64,000 bases of DNA from NCBI GenBank assembly GCA_029379385.1, contig CM055615.1, positions 1,302,001 to 1,366,000 on the forward strand, written 5' to 3'. This DNA is from Quillaja saponaria (lineage: Eukaryota > Streptophyta > Magnoliopsida > Fabales > Quillajaceae). This document shows, in pieces, positions 23,301 to 33,664 of the stretch. Numbering within the stretch: position 1 is the first letter of the stretch; the number at the start of each line of letters is the position of its first letter. Both the position numbers and the translations under genes were made by a program. A model generated the notes under the pieces. The model had not been told where the DNA came from. It searched no databases and saw only the letters and a program-made list of their open reading frames with translations.

Positions 23301-24855
23301 TGGAATTTTAAATTGTCAGGTTGCTTTTGCAATCACATCACGCAAAGTTTCTGTTTGCATACTCGTTCAAATCTATGCTTCTGTCGGATAAATTTTGATG
23401 TCGTACCCTTTCTTCTGAGTTTGCTCACCAACCAAATCCTTGTTCTTGTCGACTCTCATGAAAGGTTCTTCTGGGCATATTGGATTCTGTTTTAAGTTTT
23501 AACTCCTTTTGGCTACTAGGAAAATGCTTTTAAGAAAATCCCAGATTTTCATCTTCTAAAAATCAAACCAGATCAATGAAGAGAGAGAAAGGGGAGAAAA
23601 GAGAATGAGAGAGAAAAGGAATATAAAATTAAGGTTAATATTGTAAACATGTTAAATTCAATTGAATTTTATTGTTTAAATTTATAGCCCAAACAATATA
23701 TTTCAATTTAATTCAATTGAATTCTGTAATTTAATTATTTATTCCAAACAACCAAAAAGATTTTAATTGAATTGAATTCAATAAAGAATGTTGGAAACTT
23801 GCTATGGGTAATAATGCTTGATGGAGTTTCTCTTCCTGGGCTTATTCACTTCTGGCATGAAATCAAAAGTTGGCTCACTTCTTGGTTTGTGGTATTCTTT
23901 AGAGAGATGGAATTATTGGTAAATGATTAATATGGCTTCATGTCAGAAAACTGAATGTCTTTAAAGTGAAGGTGAATTTACTATAACAATTAGTCTTTCT
24001 GTGGTAGAATGCAATGTATTTGAATATGAACGTACTTATACTGCCTAATGTATGCTAAATGTCTGGAACCCTATTGGTTTATGATATCATTATCTTTAGT
24101 ATTCCCTCTGGTTTGAGTCTTTGCTAAGAATAGCAAGTTGTCCGGCATTTGAAGTTTTCCATCTAATGCAGGCTAATGCAGCAGGCGATCTGTGTACTAT
24201 TTGCCAGGAGAAGATGCATGTGCCAATCTTACTCCGTTGTAAACACATCTTCTGTGAAGATTGTGTATCAGAGTGGTTAGTTTAGTGCCCTCTTGTTACT
24301 TATATTGTTGTGCACTAAATTCATAGTGTTCATTTAATTGCTGCGTTTTTTAAATAAAATTTTAATGATGACATGGGATATCAAGTATAGAGATGTTCAT
24401 TTTTAACAAAAGCCAGTTGGAGTAATTTTATCTACCATCAAATATTTGTCTGCAAATTACATAGCATTGAGGTGGGAGAATTTTTGGTTCTTTCTACTTA
24501 CAGACTTCATAGTTAGATAAACCTTCTTTCTTATTTAATTTATTTTTAATTTTGGTTGTCTAATCTGTTTAATTCTACTTTTTGATGAAACAGTGTTGGC
24601 TAACATTTACATATGTCCAAATGTCCATCCTATAAAAAAAAACATTTTCATAAGTTGCCGGTTTATGCGAGGTTGCTTTGAGTGCAATTTTGTGCCTTCT
24701 AGTTATTATGCCTTTTCCATTTTGACTATTGACAATCCTACATTCCCAGGTTTGAGAGGGAAAGGACCTGTCCATTGTGCAGGGCTATGGTAAAACCTGC
24801 AGATCTCAGATCTTTTGGTGATGGATCAACCAGTCTGTTTTTTCAGCTATTCTAA
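17324..24855 (+). CDS. RING-finger multi-membrane-span protein (RNFT1/2-like E3 ligase)
   Basis: Eight exons: 17324-17909, 20481-20557, 20670-20838, 21207-21295, 21512-21676, 22398-22475, 24172-24275, 24750-24855; all introns GT-AG and the sum is 1374 bp, 457 residues. The N-terminal 175 residues are polar. Hydrophobic segments follow at about 181-211, 225-250, 262-300, 310-330 and 340-360. A C3HC4 RING lies at residues 396-433 ([19 protein letters not shown]). RING-plus-membrane proteins of this kind are E3 ubiquitin ligases of the RNFT family; in animals they serve ER-associated degradation, and a similar role here is inference. The start at 17324 is chosen because the residues just after it ([20 protein letters not shown]) look conserved; an in-frame ATG at 17267 would add 19 residues. 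Intron 1 is 2.6 kb and intron 6 carries a MITE. Confidence 0.9.
18714..18890. repeat. Tandem duplication in intron 1 of the RING gene
   Basis: A block with CACTTCAAAA, CTCCA.AGAC and AGGTCTGAATT words occurs at about 18714 and again at about 18826, offset about 112 bp. Confidence 0.7.
19108..19132 (+). other. G-run tract, potential G-quadruplex
   Basis: Runs of 6, 9 and 6 G separated by A and AGC, on the sense strand of intron 1 of the RING gene. Confidence 0.7.
22160..22218. repeat. 30-bp tandem duplication
   Basis: GAGGTTAGATTTAGTTCTTG followed by ATATATTT occurs twice in direct succession within intron 5 of the RING gene. Confidence 0.8.
23020..23790. mobile_element. Harbinger-like MITE in intron 6 of the RING gene
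   Basis: Left end GTTTGGAACCAAAAAAATTG followed by GAATTCAATTC; right end, in reverse complement, GTTTGGAATAAATAATTAAA with GAATTCAATT. Many GAATTCAATT words lie below the ends. The left end closely matches the right end of the insert at 39930-41475, which carries a Harbinger-type protein remnant. No coding capacity here. Confidence 0.55.
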
Positions 24856-25657
24856 AAGTATATAATGTATGACAAATGGCAAGGAAGTTTTTCTTCTTTG
24901 AAGCTCTTGATTGTTTTTCAAAGCAGCCTTCATCCTGATCTTTACATATACACATGTAAAATTCGCTGTATACTCTGCCTTTTTATGGGAGAATCAAATT
25001 GTTCCTCTGTTCATATGTTGTAATGTATTTAAATGAGCCCTATAAGCCAGAGGAAGTTCGTCGAAGAATTTAATCACTTATGTCTGTTAATTGCCACGAA
25101 ATGAGTTGCTTCTCCAGCCGAAATACTTGGTCATCATGTAAGAGTGCTAAGAAAGGCAAACTTGCATACATTTCAAGGTTTATGTAGCTATTTCAATCTG
25201 CAGCATTTTAAGGAGTTGACTGGGCTGCCGCTAAGTAATTGGTTGAAGGACAGGAGTAGAAGCGTCATTATTAATGAACGTGCCTGCATTATTTCTCGGA
25301 ATTGAAGCCTAAGAAAGGACTGCCTTCAAAAGAGAATACTTGTTCACTTTTTTGTTATACTACTATTAAATTATACTTTTGAGGATCACATTTTCTTATG
25401 AGGGTAATTTACTAACACAAGACATCTCAAATGACACATTCATGAGAAAAAAAATTGTGATTCTTATGTGTTGAACTACTGTGTGCAGAAAATTCAAACA
25501 CTCAATGAATCTGGATCGATTTAATCAAACTTGATCAAAATTTGATATTCCGATAAATTTGAGTTATAAGTTGATTGTGAAGGCAGCATTATTTATTTCT
25601 GCCTACTATTTACGGTAACATAGTGCTTAGTGTCACATACATAAGTCAAATTTTTCG

Positions 25658-25912
25658 AAATGTGATGAAAGTTCAGTAACATTTCACCAAGGCTACAGTA
25701 CTTCCATGTAGGTTGAGATTAGTAAAAAACAGAATCCGCAAGAAATATGATAAAAGTACAATAACATTTCACCGAGGTTACATTACTTTCATGTAGGTTG
25801 AGATTAGTAAAAAGCAGAATCCGCAAGAAATGTGATAAAAGTGCAATAACATTTCACTGAGGCTACAGTACTTCCATGTAGGTTGAGATCAGTAAAAAGC
25901 AGAATTTGCAAG
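25658..25912. repeat. 85-bp tandem repeat, three exact-length copies
   Basis: Units 25658-25742, 25743-25827 and 25828-25912, each containing AACATTTCACC, CTTCCATGTAGG and GTTGAGAT.AGTAAAAA. It lies between the 3' ends of the convergent RING and coiled-coil genes. Confidence 0.9.
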
Positions 25913-26187
25913 TTTTTTTTGGAAGTGAACGATTGAAACTGGAAGTAAGTTTTAACTTCAATTGGAATTTATCTTCAAATGTGAGAATTTTATAGTCAGT
26001 AAATAATTTCAAGACTAGACAGAGCAGCCAAGAAATGGAAAAGAATTTGCTCTCTCATTCTTCTAAGCTAGACCAAAAACCCGCCGGACCGGCACAAAAA
26101 ATTATACATACATGAAAAAATGTCAGCTTTATGCCCCCCAGAGAAGAGGAGAAAAAATGGGGACTGATGTTACAATGCATATCTTCT

Positions 26188-29127
26188 TCAACAAAAAGAA
26201 AGCCTTCTCACATTGTCATCCTGAGGAGCTGAAATACTTGGAGAGACTTTCGCCTTCTGGCATAATTTTTTTTTTTCCTCTGGAAGAACGGGAACATGAA
26301 ATATCTCCTTTGCCGCTTGTGGACTTCCAGATGGCATTTCATCAGGTGGTGGCGGTGGTGGTGATGATGAGCGTGGGGAGACGGATAGCTTCCTGTGAAC
26401 TCCGTTAGTGGATATCGGGTACACTTCCGTGACATCTTCCGCCCCCTCATCTAGATAAACAACATCCTGCATAGTGAGTTGGTGGTATTCCACAATTTCC
26501 CTTAGGAAACGGTTTTCACGTGCAAATATCTCATTCTCATGGGCTAGACGAGCCTTCTCTCCAAGAAGTGTTTCAAGCTGAAGGCGGATCTGAGATCACA
26601 AACAGGTAAGAGATAAATTACTATCCCAACTTGTTTCACTCTCCACAAAACTCCTCCTTCCAATAAAAGAACAGAAGATACACAGAATTGCACGTACTCT
26701 ACAAATGGTTAAGGATTTTATTTTGAAGACATGCATTTTCACTTTCACTTAAAAATTCTTGCTGCACAAAGAAGGGAAAGATAAAGTATTGATACCAGAT
26801 CATCATCTGCACGGCTGTGTCCCTTATCACGACCCTCCCGCAAGATTTTATTTTCTTCTAGTTGAGTGCAACGTTCCTTGGCAAAAGCCAAATCTGCTTT
26901 AACAGTTTTTAGCTCCCGGAGAAGTAATTTTGCTTTGGCAGCTGTTGCCATCGCTACCTGTGACTCAAAACAAAAGGAAATTTATGCATTTTACTAGAAA
27001 AGTCTACAGAATTTCAGAATCAAATACTGAGAAGTGCTGTCTACAATGTTGCCATGTTAATAATTGTGGAATTCCTAGTAGTATAGAAGTTGAAGTTGTG
27101 CCCTAAAAGTTAAATTAACACCACTTCTTTTGTTTAATAAATCCTTTGCTCTTCTAAACTTCATATGCTTTAAGTTGGAGGCACGCAATAGTTAAGGGCT
27201 TTAAACATTTTGCATCGAGTCACTGTTTACCTAAATTACTACTCTAAGTTCAAACATATTAGGGACTTCAACTAGAGTAATTTGTCTTGGAAATTTATGA
27301 CATTATGTACTTCCACTGCTTTAACCACTAACAGACATCTACACAGCTGCCACCTTACGTCGCAAGATGCCTTGAGTTGAGTTTCTAGGTTTGTTATTTT
27401 CTGCATTTGCGCTGGTTGCATCAGAGGTTGCTGGCATGAATTATTCACATTTGGATCCTCGGGACTGCTTCCTTTTCGCCTAATTTGCAGTTTACGGGTT
27501 TCTTCGATGATGTCTGCGGTCTTAGTTTCCACAATCGTACGACTTTCCTGGCAAAGAAAAACCCCCCAGAAAACATTCAAGAAGAAAAGTCAATACGAAG
27601 AAGGGATATATAATATGGCATCTGTAAGTAAAACATGAGACAACTCATGAAAAGGGCAGACCGAGAATCAAGTGAATCAATCTAATTTAACAAAGTCAAT
27701 GTGTATTAATATATATATTATATATAGATACACATATATACATTTACATATACTTGGAAAAACCTAAGGATATGATAGATGCACAAATCACAGCAACACT
27801 GAAAAGAATAAAATCAGAGAACTCACCTATTACCAATGCAATCAAGTCAGACAAGTAGAAAGGACAAAACCATATCTCCCGATCATGGTGATAACATTAA
27901 ATTAACATTACAGAGAAATATGTAGCATCAAACGCTAAAGTTCAAAAGAGAATAACCATGATGACCTGTTGACCTATTCACCCATTGAAATGAACAAGGG
28001 GTCGGGGAGGGCAAGGAGGGAATTAGATAGTCACCTCGAAAGCCTTCTCAAAGGTGTCACCAAGGTGATTGAGAGAAGATGCGATTGCATCCAAGCCCTT
28101 CCGAAATTTAGGATTGTCCATTTTTCTAAAGGCCTCGGGTGATTGATATGATTGTTGAAACTGTCATTGGAAGGGAAGGATATGAAAAATAGATATTGAA
28201 TCTTAGGGAGAAAACTTGATAGTTGATCAGAAAATTCAAATTACTACAACTCTTTCTCAGTTTAAGATATTTGTTTTTCCTTTTAGACATTCCTGTCTTT
28301 TATATTCACAGAAGAGTCATAAGATTATATTCACCTGGCCACCAGTGTATGTACTATATGGCTGTGATCTCATTCCATCGGACAATTCTCGGTGTTGGGT
28401 TATATCTTCATCCTCCAGAATTGCTTTAGCTTTACGCGCCAGAACTCCCCAAAAACCAGATTTGGACTCGCTAGTGCTTGACGCATCCTCATAAGCTTCA
28501 AAGCCCTGAATTTCAGCATTTCAGGCAATGCATTGCATCAAAATCATGAAGACTTGGAGTTGGGAAAAGATACGAAAAGAACCAAGATAAAATAATTGAT
28601 AAACAAAGCAGCCGATTACAAATAGATAGATAAAAGCATCGCCAGAATAAAGCTCCACAAACAAATTACAGTCTTTAACTCATTATAACTTTACAGAATG
28701 TCAATGCGTAAATTATGTAATGAGTTTCACCCAAAAGTAACTAAGAGAAGGATAATCAAAGAAACCCATATATATTTGCTGACATGCCACAAATTAAACT
28801 CATAGAGGAAATGGAAATGGAAATGGAAATGAAAATGAATTTGATCTGAGGATCAATCGAATAGATATGGAAAGGAGGGAACTAAACCTTAGATCTCAAA
28901 GGGTCAGAGGCAAAACCAGAATCTCCGTAAGCAGAGGATATAGAGGAATCACGCCGAGCAGCGGACGCCTTGATTGCCTGGGCGGCAAGAGACGACGAAG
29001 AAGGTGAAAATGAAAATGAAGAAGACAAAGCAGGAGAAGAATTCAAGCTGTTTTCATCAGATGGGTGATGAATTTCTTCTTTGAATGTGGAAGCCCTTGA
29101 CATTCCCTGTCTTCTCCTGTAAGCCAT
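26188..29127 (-). CDS. Uncharacterised plant coiled-coil protein
   Basis: Six exons on the - strand: 28888-29127, 28335-28505, 28035-28160, 27359-27547, 26796-26957, 26188-26589; GT-AG introns, 1290 bp, 429 residues. The start [20 protein letters not shown] is followed by a serine-rich segment (residues 20-70), then a basic, tryptophan-containing part ([20 protein letters not shown]). Residues about 180-340 are charged and helical ([40 protein letters not shown]), typical of a coiled coil. The tail is proline/serine-rich. From memory it resembles an uncharacterised Arabidopsis family (At1g16520 type), but this is not verified and the function is unknown. No signal peptide or membrane segment is seen. 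It is convergent with the RING gene. Confidence 0.88.
28807..28838. repeat. GGAAAT simple repeat
   Basis: About five units within intron 1 of the coiled-coil gene. Confidence 0.85.
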
Positions 29128-30074
29128 TGATTTTCTTCTTCGTCTTCACCACCGTCACTGCCACCAACTTCGCCACCGCGATGACTAATGAAGGGACAAC
29201 GGAGAAGATCCAGATAGGTGGGCAGGCAGTCCTAGATAGATTCCACTTCTAACGAACTCTTTCCGTTCACCTATTTCATTATTATTTTTTGAAAAAGAAA
29301 ATGAAAATTTGAAGTACATAAATACAATACCGGGAACTCGAAACCACCTTTAACGTCGGATTCGTAGCGGTAACAAGGCCCCATTTTTGTGTTTATTAAT
29401 GAAAATAGAATAGAGGCTTCTGGTCTTTTTTTCAGATTATTAGAGAAATGAAACCTAAAGGGCTAGAGGTAAGAAGTTGTGTTTTGGTCCGAATTTTCTG
29501 AGATAGTAGGATGGAAAAATCTTCATTAATTTTCTAATTCTAGTATTGAAGGTGGTATATTTTTAATCCGATAAAAAATGTAAATTAATCGATATGTACC
29601 AAATAGTTTAACCATTTTATTAATTAAATAAAAAAATATTGTTAAAATAATGATATATTGCCTTTCAACTTTTCTCTTTCATTAAAATTTATAATTAAAT
29701 GTTTCATTTGAAGAGATCATAACTCAATGATTAAGACAAAACTACCAAGACTATAAAGTCTTAATTCAAGTTCTCATTCAATGATTGGCGAATATTTTCT
29801 ATTTTTTAGATCTTGAATTGAGATAGTTTAGCTTGATGCATTTGTAAACTAATAGATACATATAACCTATAGCTTATAGTATATATATATGAAAAGAGTG
29901 AACGAAACATTTTATTAATTTTCAGTTACCATCAATATTGTAAGATTCAAATTCAACCGAAACGAATTATCAACTCAAATTTATTTTTTAAAATTTTCAA
30001 TTGTCTCGCAAGACACAATCTTAAGTCAAAGACAACGGAACTATGACTTTAAACAACTGGGCACCCAGTGATCA
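29128..30074. other. 5' flank of the coiled-coil gene, then AT-rich DNA
   Basis: 29128-29250 is the likely 5' leader and promoter (CT/GA-rich). Beyond that there is nothing recognisable. Confidence 0.4.
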
Positions 30075-30410
30075 TACATGATTATACTAATTTAGTAATA
30101 TTATTATATGTGATATAGTCAAGTTATAACAGACTAATATGAATTGTAACTGTCATCATTAATATTCTATTAATATTATAACAAACGTTATTATCGTTTA
30201 TTAACTTTATAACAGTGGTTACTATTATTATTGTAACAGGCGTCATTACTACTGTAATTAATACTCCAACACATAACTCTTATATAAAGAGGTTCAAAAC
30301 CCCAAAACAAAAGAGATTATCCCTCTAGCTCATAATTTTTATAACTTTTCAACTTATATTATTTGATTTTATTGAATTTGCTTCATTTATAGGTCACTCA
30401 CATTAAGCAC
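30075..30410 (+). repeat. Putative 5' LTR of the degraded element
   Basis: Diverged direct-repeat partner of 32615-33150, best matched at 30095-30170 and 30265-30330. Confidence 0.45.
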
Positions 30411-30542
30411 ATTTCAGTATGGTTAAATCTAGTTTTAATATTGACGCTCTCCGTGAGAACCGAGTTCATCCCATGTTTTTTATTGATCCATCTACACCTT
30501 TGCAACCGAGACCAATTGTTCTAAAAGACATTAATTGTTGTT

Positions 30543-30969
30543 TGTGGGTATGGAAGTGTGGCATGGAAAGACCAAATGGATGAGTGGAAGAAAAGGCAGA
30601 ATGAAAAATTTCAGGTGGTAAAGCACGATGGAGACAATGATGGTGAAAAGGAATTGGATGACCATGATGGGTGGGCAGCCACTTTCGAGGAAGTTACCTC
30701 TTCCTTGCAGCAAGAAGATAAACCCATTTAAGGATGCATATGGCTTGTGGTTGTGAAATATGGGTTTTCACCCATTTTGATTATTATAGAACTCTCCACC
30801 CATTTAAGGATGTATATGGCTTGTGGTTGACATCAGTCATATGTGAAATATGGTTTGGTGTATTATGGATTCTGGATCAATTTCCAAAATAGTATCGTGT
30901 AGAGAGAGAAACATGCCTTATGAAAAAGAAAGGAAGCCAACTAAGCTGGCAATTGTAGACATCTTCGTC
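30543..30969 (+). pseudogene. Cellulose synthase (CESA) gene fragment, broken
   Basis: Three blocks in the order found in plant CESA proteins: YGSVAWKDQMDEWKKRQNEK then FQVVKHDGDND (from 30543); after a frameshift, [20 protein letters not shown] (about 30666-30730); then [27 protein letters not shown] and, after a stop, YRVERETC and YEKERKPTKLAIVDIFV (to 30969). In full-length CESA these bracket the first membrane spans; the intervening hydrophobic segment is missing here. A 76-bp tandem duplication covers the INPFKDxYGLWL point (30722 and 30798). Frameshifts, a stop (TAG near 30890) and deletions show it is dead. The wording of the blocks is closest to primary-wall CESA types, from memory. 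Confidence 0.85.
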
Positions 30970-31022
30970 CCAGCAGCTTGACCCGAGCTCAGTCAGTTAG
31001 CTCGGCCCATCTTGACCCAAGC

Positions 31023-31460
31023 CTAATAGGTTTGCAAAATTACTATTTGGTCCTTGACCTTTTATATTTTATTTTGATCCAAATATTTTATATATTTATA
31101 TAATTGGACTAAAAATTTGTATAAATTCATAAATTCGGCCCAAAATTTATATACATCTTAAATTTGGCCCATATTCTTTTGTAGATACAAACGTGTCCCA
31201 AAATGTTAGTAATTTACAGAGTTACCACAAACTATTTTGTATTGTACAAATATACCCCGAAATCTATAATAGTTACCAAAATTCTTTTGGATAATTACAC
31301 ATAGACCCCAAACTCTTATATTTTCATATAAACCACCTGAATGATTCTAAAAAATCACATATAGGCCTTTGGATTCTTAATTTTGTATTAATGACCTAAA
31401 TAATTTTATGAGTATATCCTCATATTTTATAATTGCATATTAACAAAATCTGTACAAGTA
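31023..31460. repeat. AT-rich quasi-periodic tract
   Basis: Repeating pattern of AAATT/TATAT runs and GGCCCAAA or ACCCCAAA words every 35-45 bp. It is related in reverse complement to 2510-2900. Confidence 0.5.
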
Positions 31461-32614
31461 TCCTTATTAAGAAATAAGAAAAAATCATAAATGATTATAT
31501 GGCTAGTATATCTAGTACGTCATTTTGATATAAATTAACAGACTTAAAATAGGTCTTGAAAATTGATTATTATTTTTAACATGTAATATTTACATATTTA
31601 TGATAAATGATGTTTGGAGAATGATTTGATGATTTAGTGTTTATATAAATGTTGCGAATTTAATTCTTGGCTTTGATTGCAACCAATAGGAATAACTTAT
31701 TTATTATTTCAAAGTTGAGTCAAATGATGATCAAGTCATACTTATCATTTGGTACTTGATAAATATTCTAAGTGATTTAGTATATAGCTTAGTATAGAAA
31801 AGCAAAAAACACGAAAATCAAACTACGTACAGTTTAGAGTGGAATATCAAACTCAAATGGTCAATGCTCCATAAATGGAAAAAAAATTTGTACGAACTCA
31901 CCAAATCAAGATGAGCTCTTCACCTTCAATCACAAAATAGGCTATCGCTTGCTGTCATAATAGCTTAAAAGAGCTCATGCATAACTTTTCAGCTGATGAC
32001 AGTACTTGGGAGGAGTAGATCCAATATGTCCTCCCTTGTGAGATGACACACGACTAGAAAGCCTATAATCACACTCGGGATGGTAGCACAGGCTAAAAAG
32101 TCGGCACTCAGATAAAGCACCCAGACAAATTAAGTGGCTACGAAACTAATACATCATCAACAATCTTGAATTTTCACCCAAAGTACTACAACATCAGTAA
32201 ATAATCTTGGGTTTTCACCCATATTGCTCAAAACATGGTATGTTTATTTTAGTACAATTTAAATATAACTATTTATTAGTACCTCAGCAATAGGAACAAA
32301 TTAAGTGTACCCCTATAAACGGAAAAGTTCAGTATAAATTGTTGTCACAACAAACTCGAACTTTTCAGTTCAAGTTAAAAAATATGGAAATAATAAGGTG
32401 GAGTGAAGCGAAATAAGTTATAAAATGTAATACAGTATAGTGTCACAATCAGTGATAAAAATATCACACTAGAGAAAAAACATCACACCAATAGAGTATC
32501 ACATTAGTGATAACATCAAAAATTTTATCATAAAATTGCACCCCACATATGGGAAATGCGACCTTTGTTCGAATTGAATTCATTGTAAATTCAACCATTA
32601 GTGATAAATCAGAA
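31461..32614. other. Unrecognised interior of the degraded element
   Basis: No coding sequence. A short direct repeat (CAATCTTGAATTTTCACCCA / TAATCTTGGGTTTTCACCCA) lies at about 32160-32220. Confidence 0.35.
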
Positions 32615-33150
32615 TTATACCAATCTAATAATATTATTACATGTGACATGGTCAAAGTACAACGAACTAATTAAAATTGAAATTGCCATCATTAATATCC
32701 TATTAACTTTATAACGGACACCATTATCATCCATTATTATTGTAACATATGTTATTTCAGCATGCTGTTAGGGTATCTAATCTCGTTCGCTTCCTATGCT
32801 TTTGCACCCCAATGTCGATAGGGACCCAGAGAGCTACCTTCACTTTTGGCATTCCTTCGTAGATCTTAGAGATTTCACCCCTACACACAAAATTCCACTC
32901 TCCTATGTCTCACTTCGCATTGATGCATTGCTTAGCTAATTTAATCTCCGTTCTCATCGCTGCTTTGGTTGAATGGAAGGGAGGTAGGCCTTAAGTATAA
33001 GCATACCGATGTCAACGATGGTGGTTAATACTCCAACATAACTCTTAGGGCTCAAAACCCCAAAACAAAATAGATTGTTCTTCTAACTCGTACTCTTTAT
33101 AACTTTTCAGATTATATTCTTTTATTATACTGACTTTAGCATTGAAGGTT
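32615..33150 (+). repeat. Putative 3' LTR of the degraded element
   Basis: Partner of 30075-30410. It holds an extra stretch of about 250 bp (32757-33010) that the other copy lacks. Confidence 0.45.
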
Positions 33151-33664
33151 TCACAGGTCAAAAAGATTGTCCTTCTCCAGGTTAACCACGTGGAAAACAC
33201 TTCAGCCTTGTCAAATTCAATTTTAACACCTATAATGTGATGCCTTCAACACAAGAAGTATTGAGAACCTCAGTAGGTACATCTGAAGTAGTATTGCAAA
33301 TCAATATACAAGAGTTGCAGTTGATAATTATATATTAAAAAAAAAAAAAAACCTTTGCAAGAAGAAATTTAAAAGGAAAAGGTAAACCACATCTCTATGC
33401 TTTGACGGTTGAGGATCATGGAAAAATACAATTCCATGTAGTACATACAAGGATCCTTCCCTAATTACCATCAATCAGGATACACACCATCATATATTCT
33501 TGTTGAAAATAAAAATAAATCATTCGATTCCTCAATATTTAATAGAATTGTCTTCGAATCATCAAACTTGTTTTGTTTTATAATTGATCCAAGCTAGGAT
33601 TCCAGAACGGCATATTTAATATATATGAATATATATATAAAATAATGTGAGACTAATGGCCGTC

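Larger units (their letters stand above)
30075..33200 (+). mobile_element. Degraded LTR-flanked element carrying a cellulose synthase fragment
   Basis: Two diverged repeats, about 30075-30410 and 32615-33150, share ATATTATTA.ATGTGA.AT.GTCAA, CATCATTAATAT.CTATTAA, TAATACTCCAACA and CTCAAAACCCCAAAACAAAA blocks. Between them lie a broken CESA piece (30543-30969), an AT-rich quasi-periodic tract (31023-31460) and unrecognised DNA. The layout resembles a non-autonomous LTR element (LARD-like) that has picked up a host gene fragment. No clean target duplication or primer site was found, so the ends are approximate. Confidence 0.45.

Noticed and set aside
26112..26450. Open frames on + and in another - frame over the last coiled-coil exon
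   Set aside because: Shadows of the real - strand exon 26188-26589.
28216..28494. 92- and 68-residue + strand frames
   Set aside because: Antisense shadows of exon 28335-28505 and its intron.
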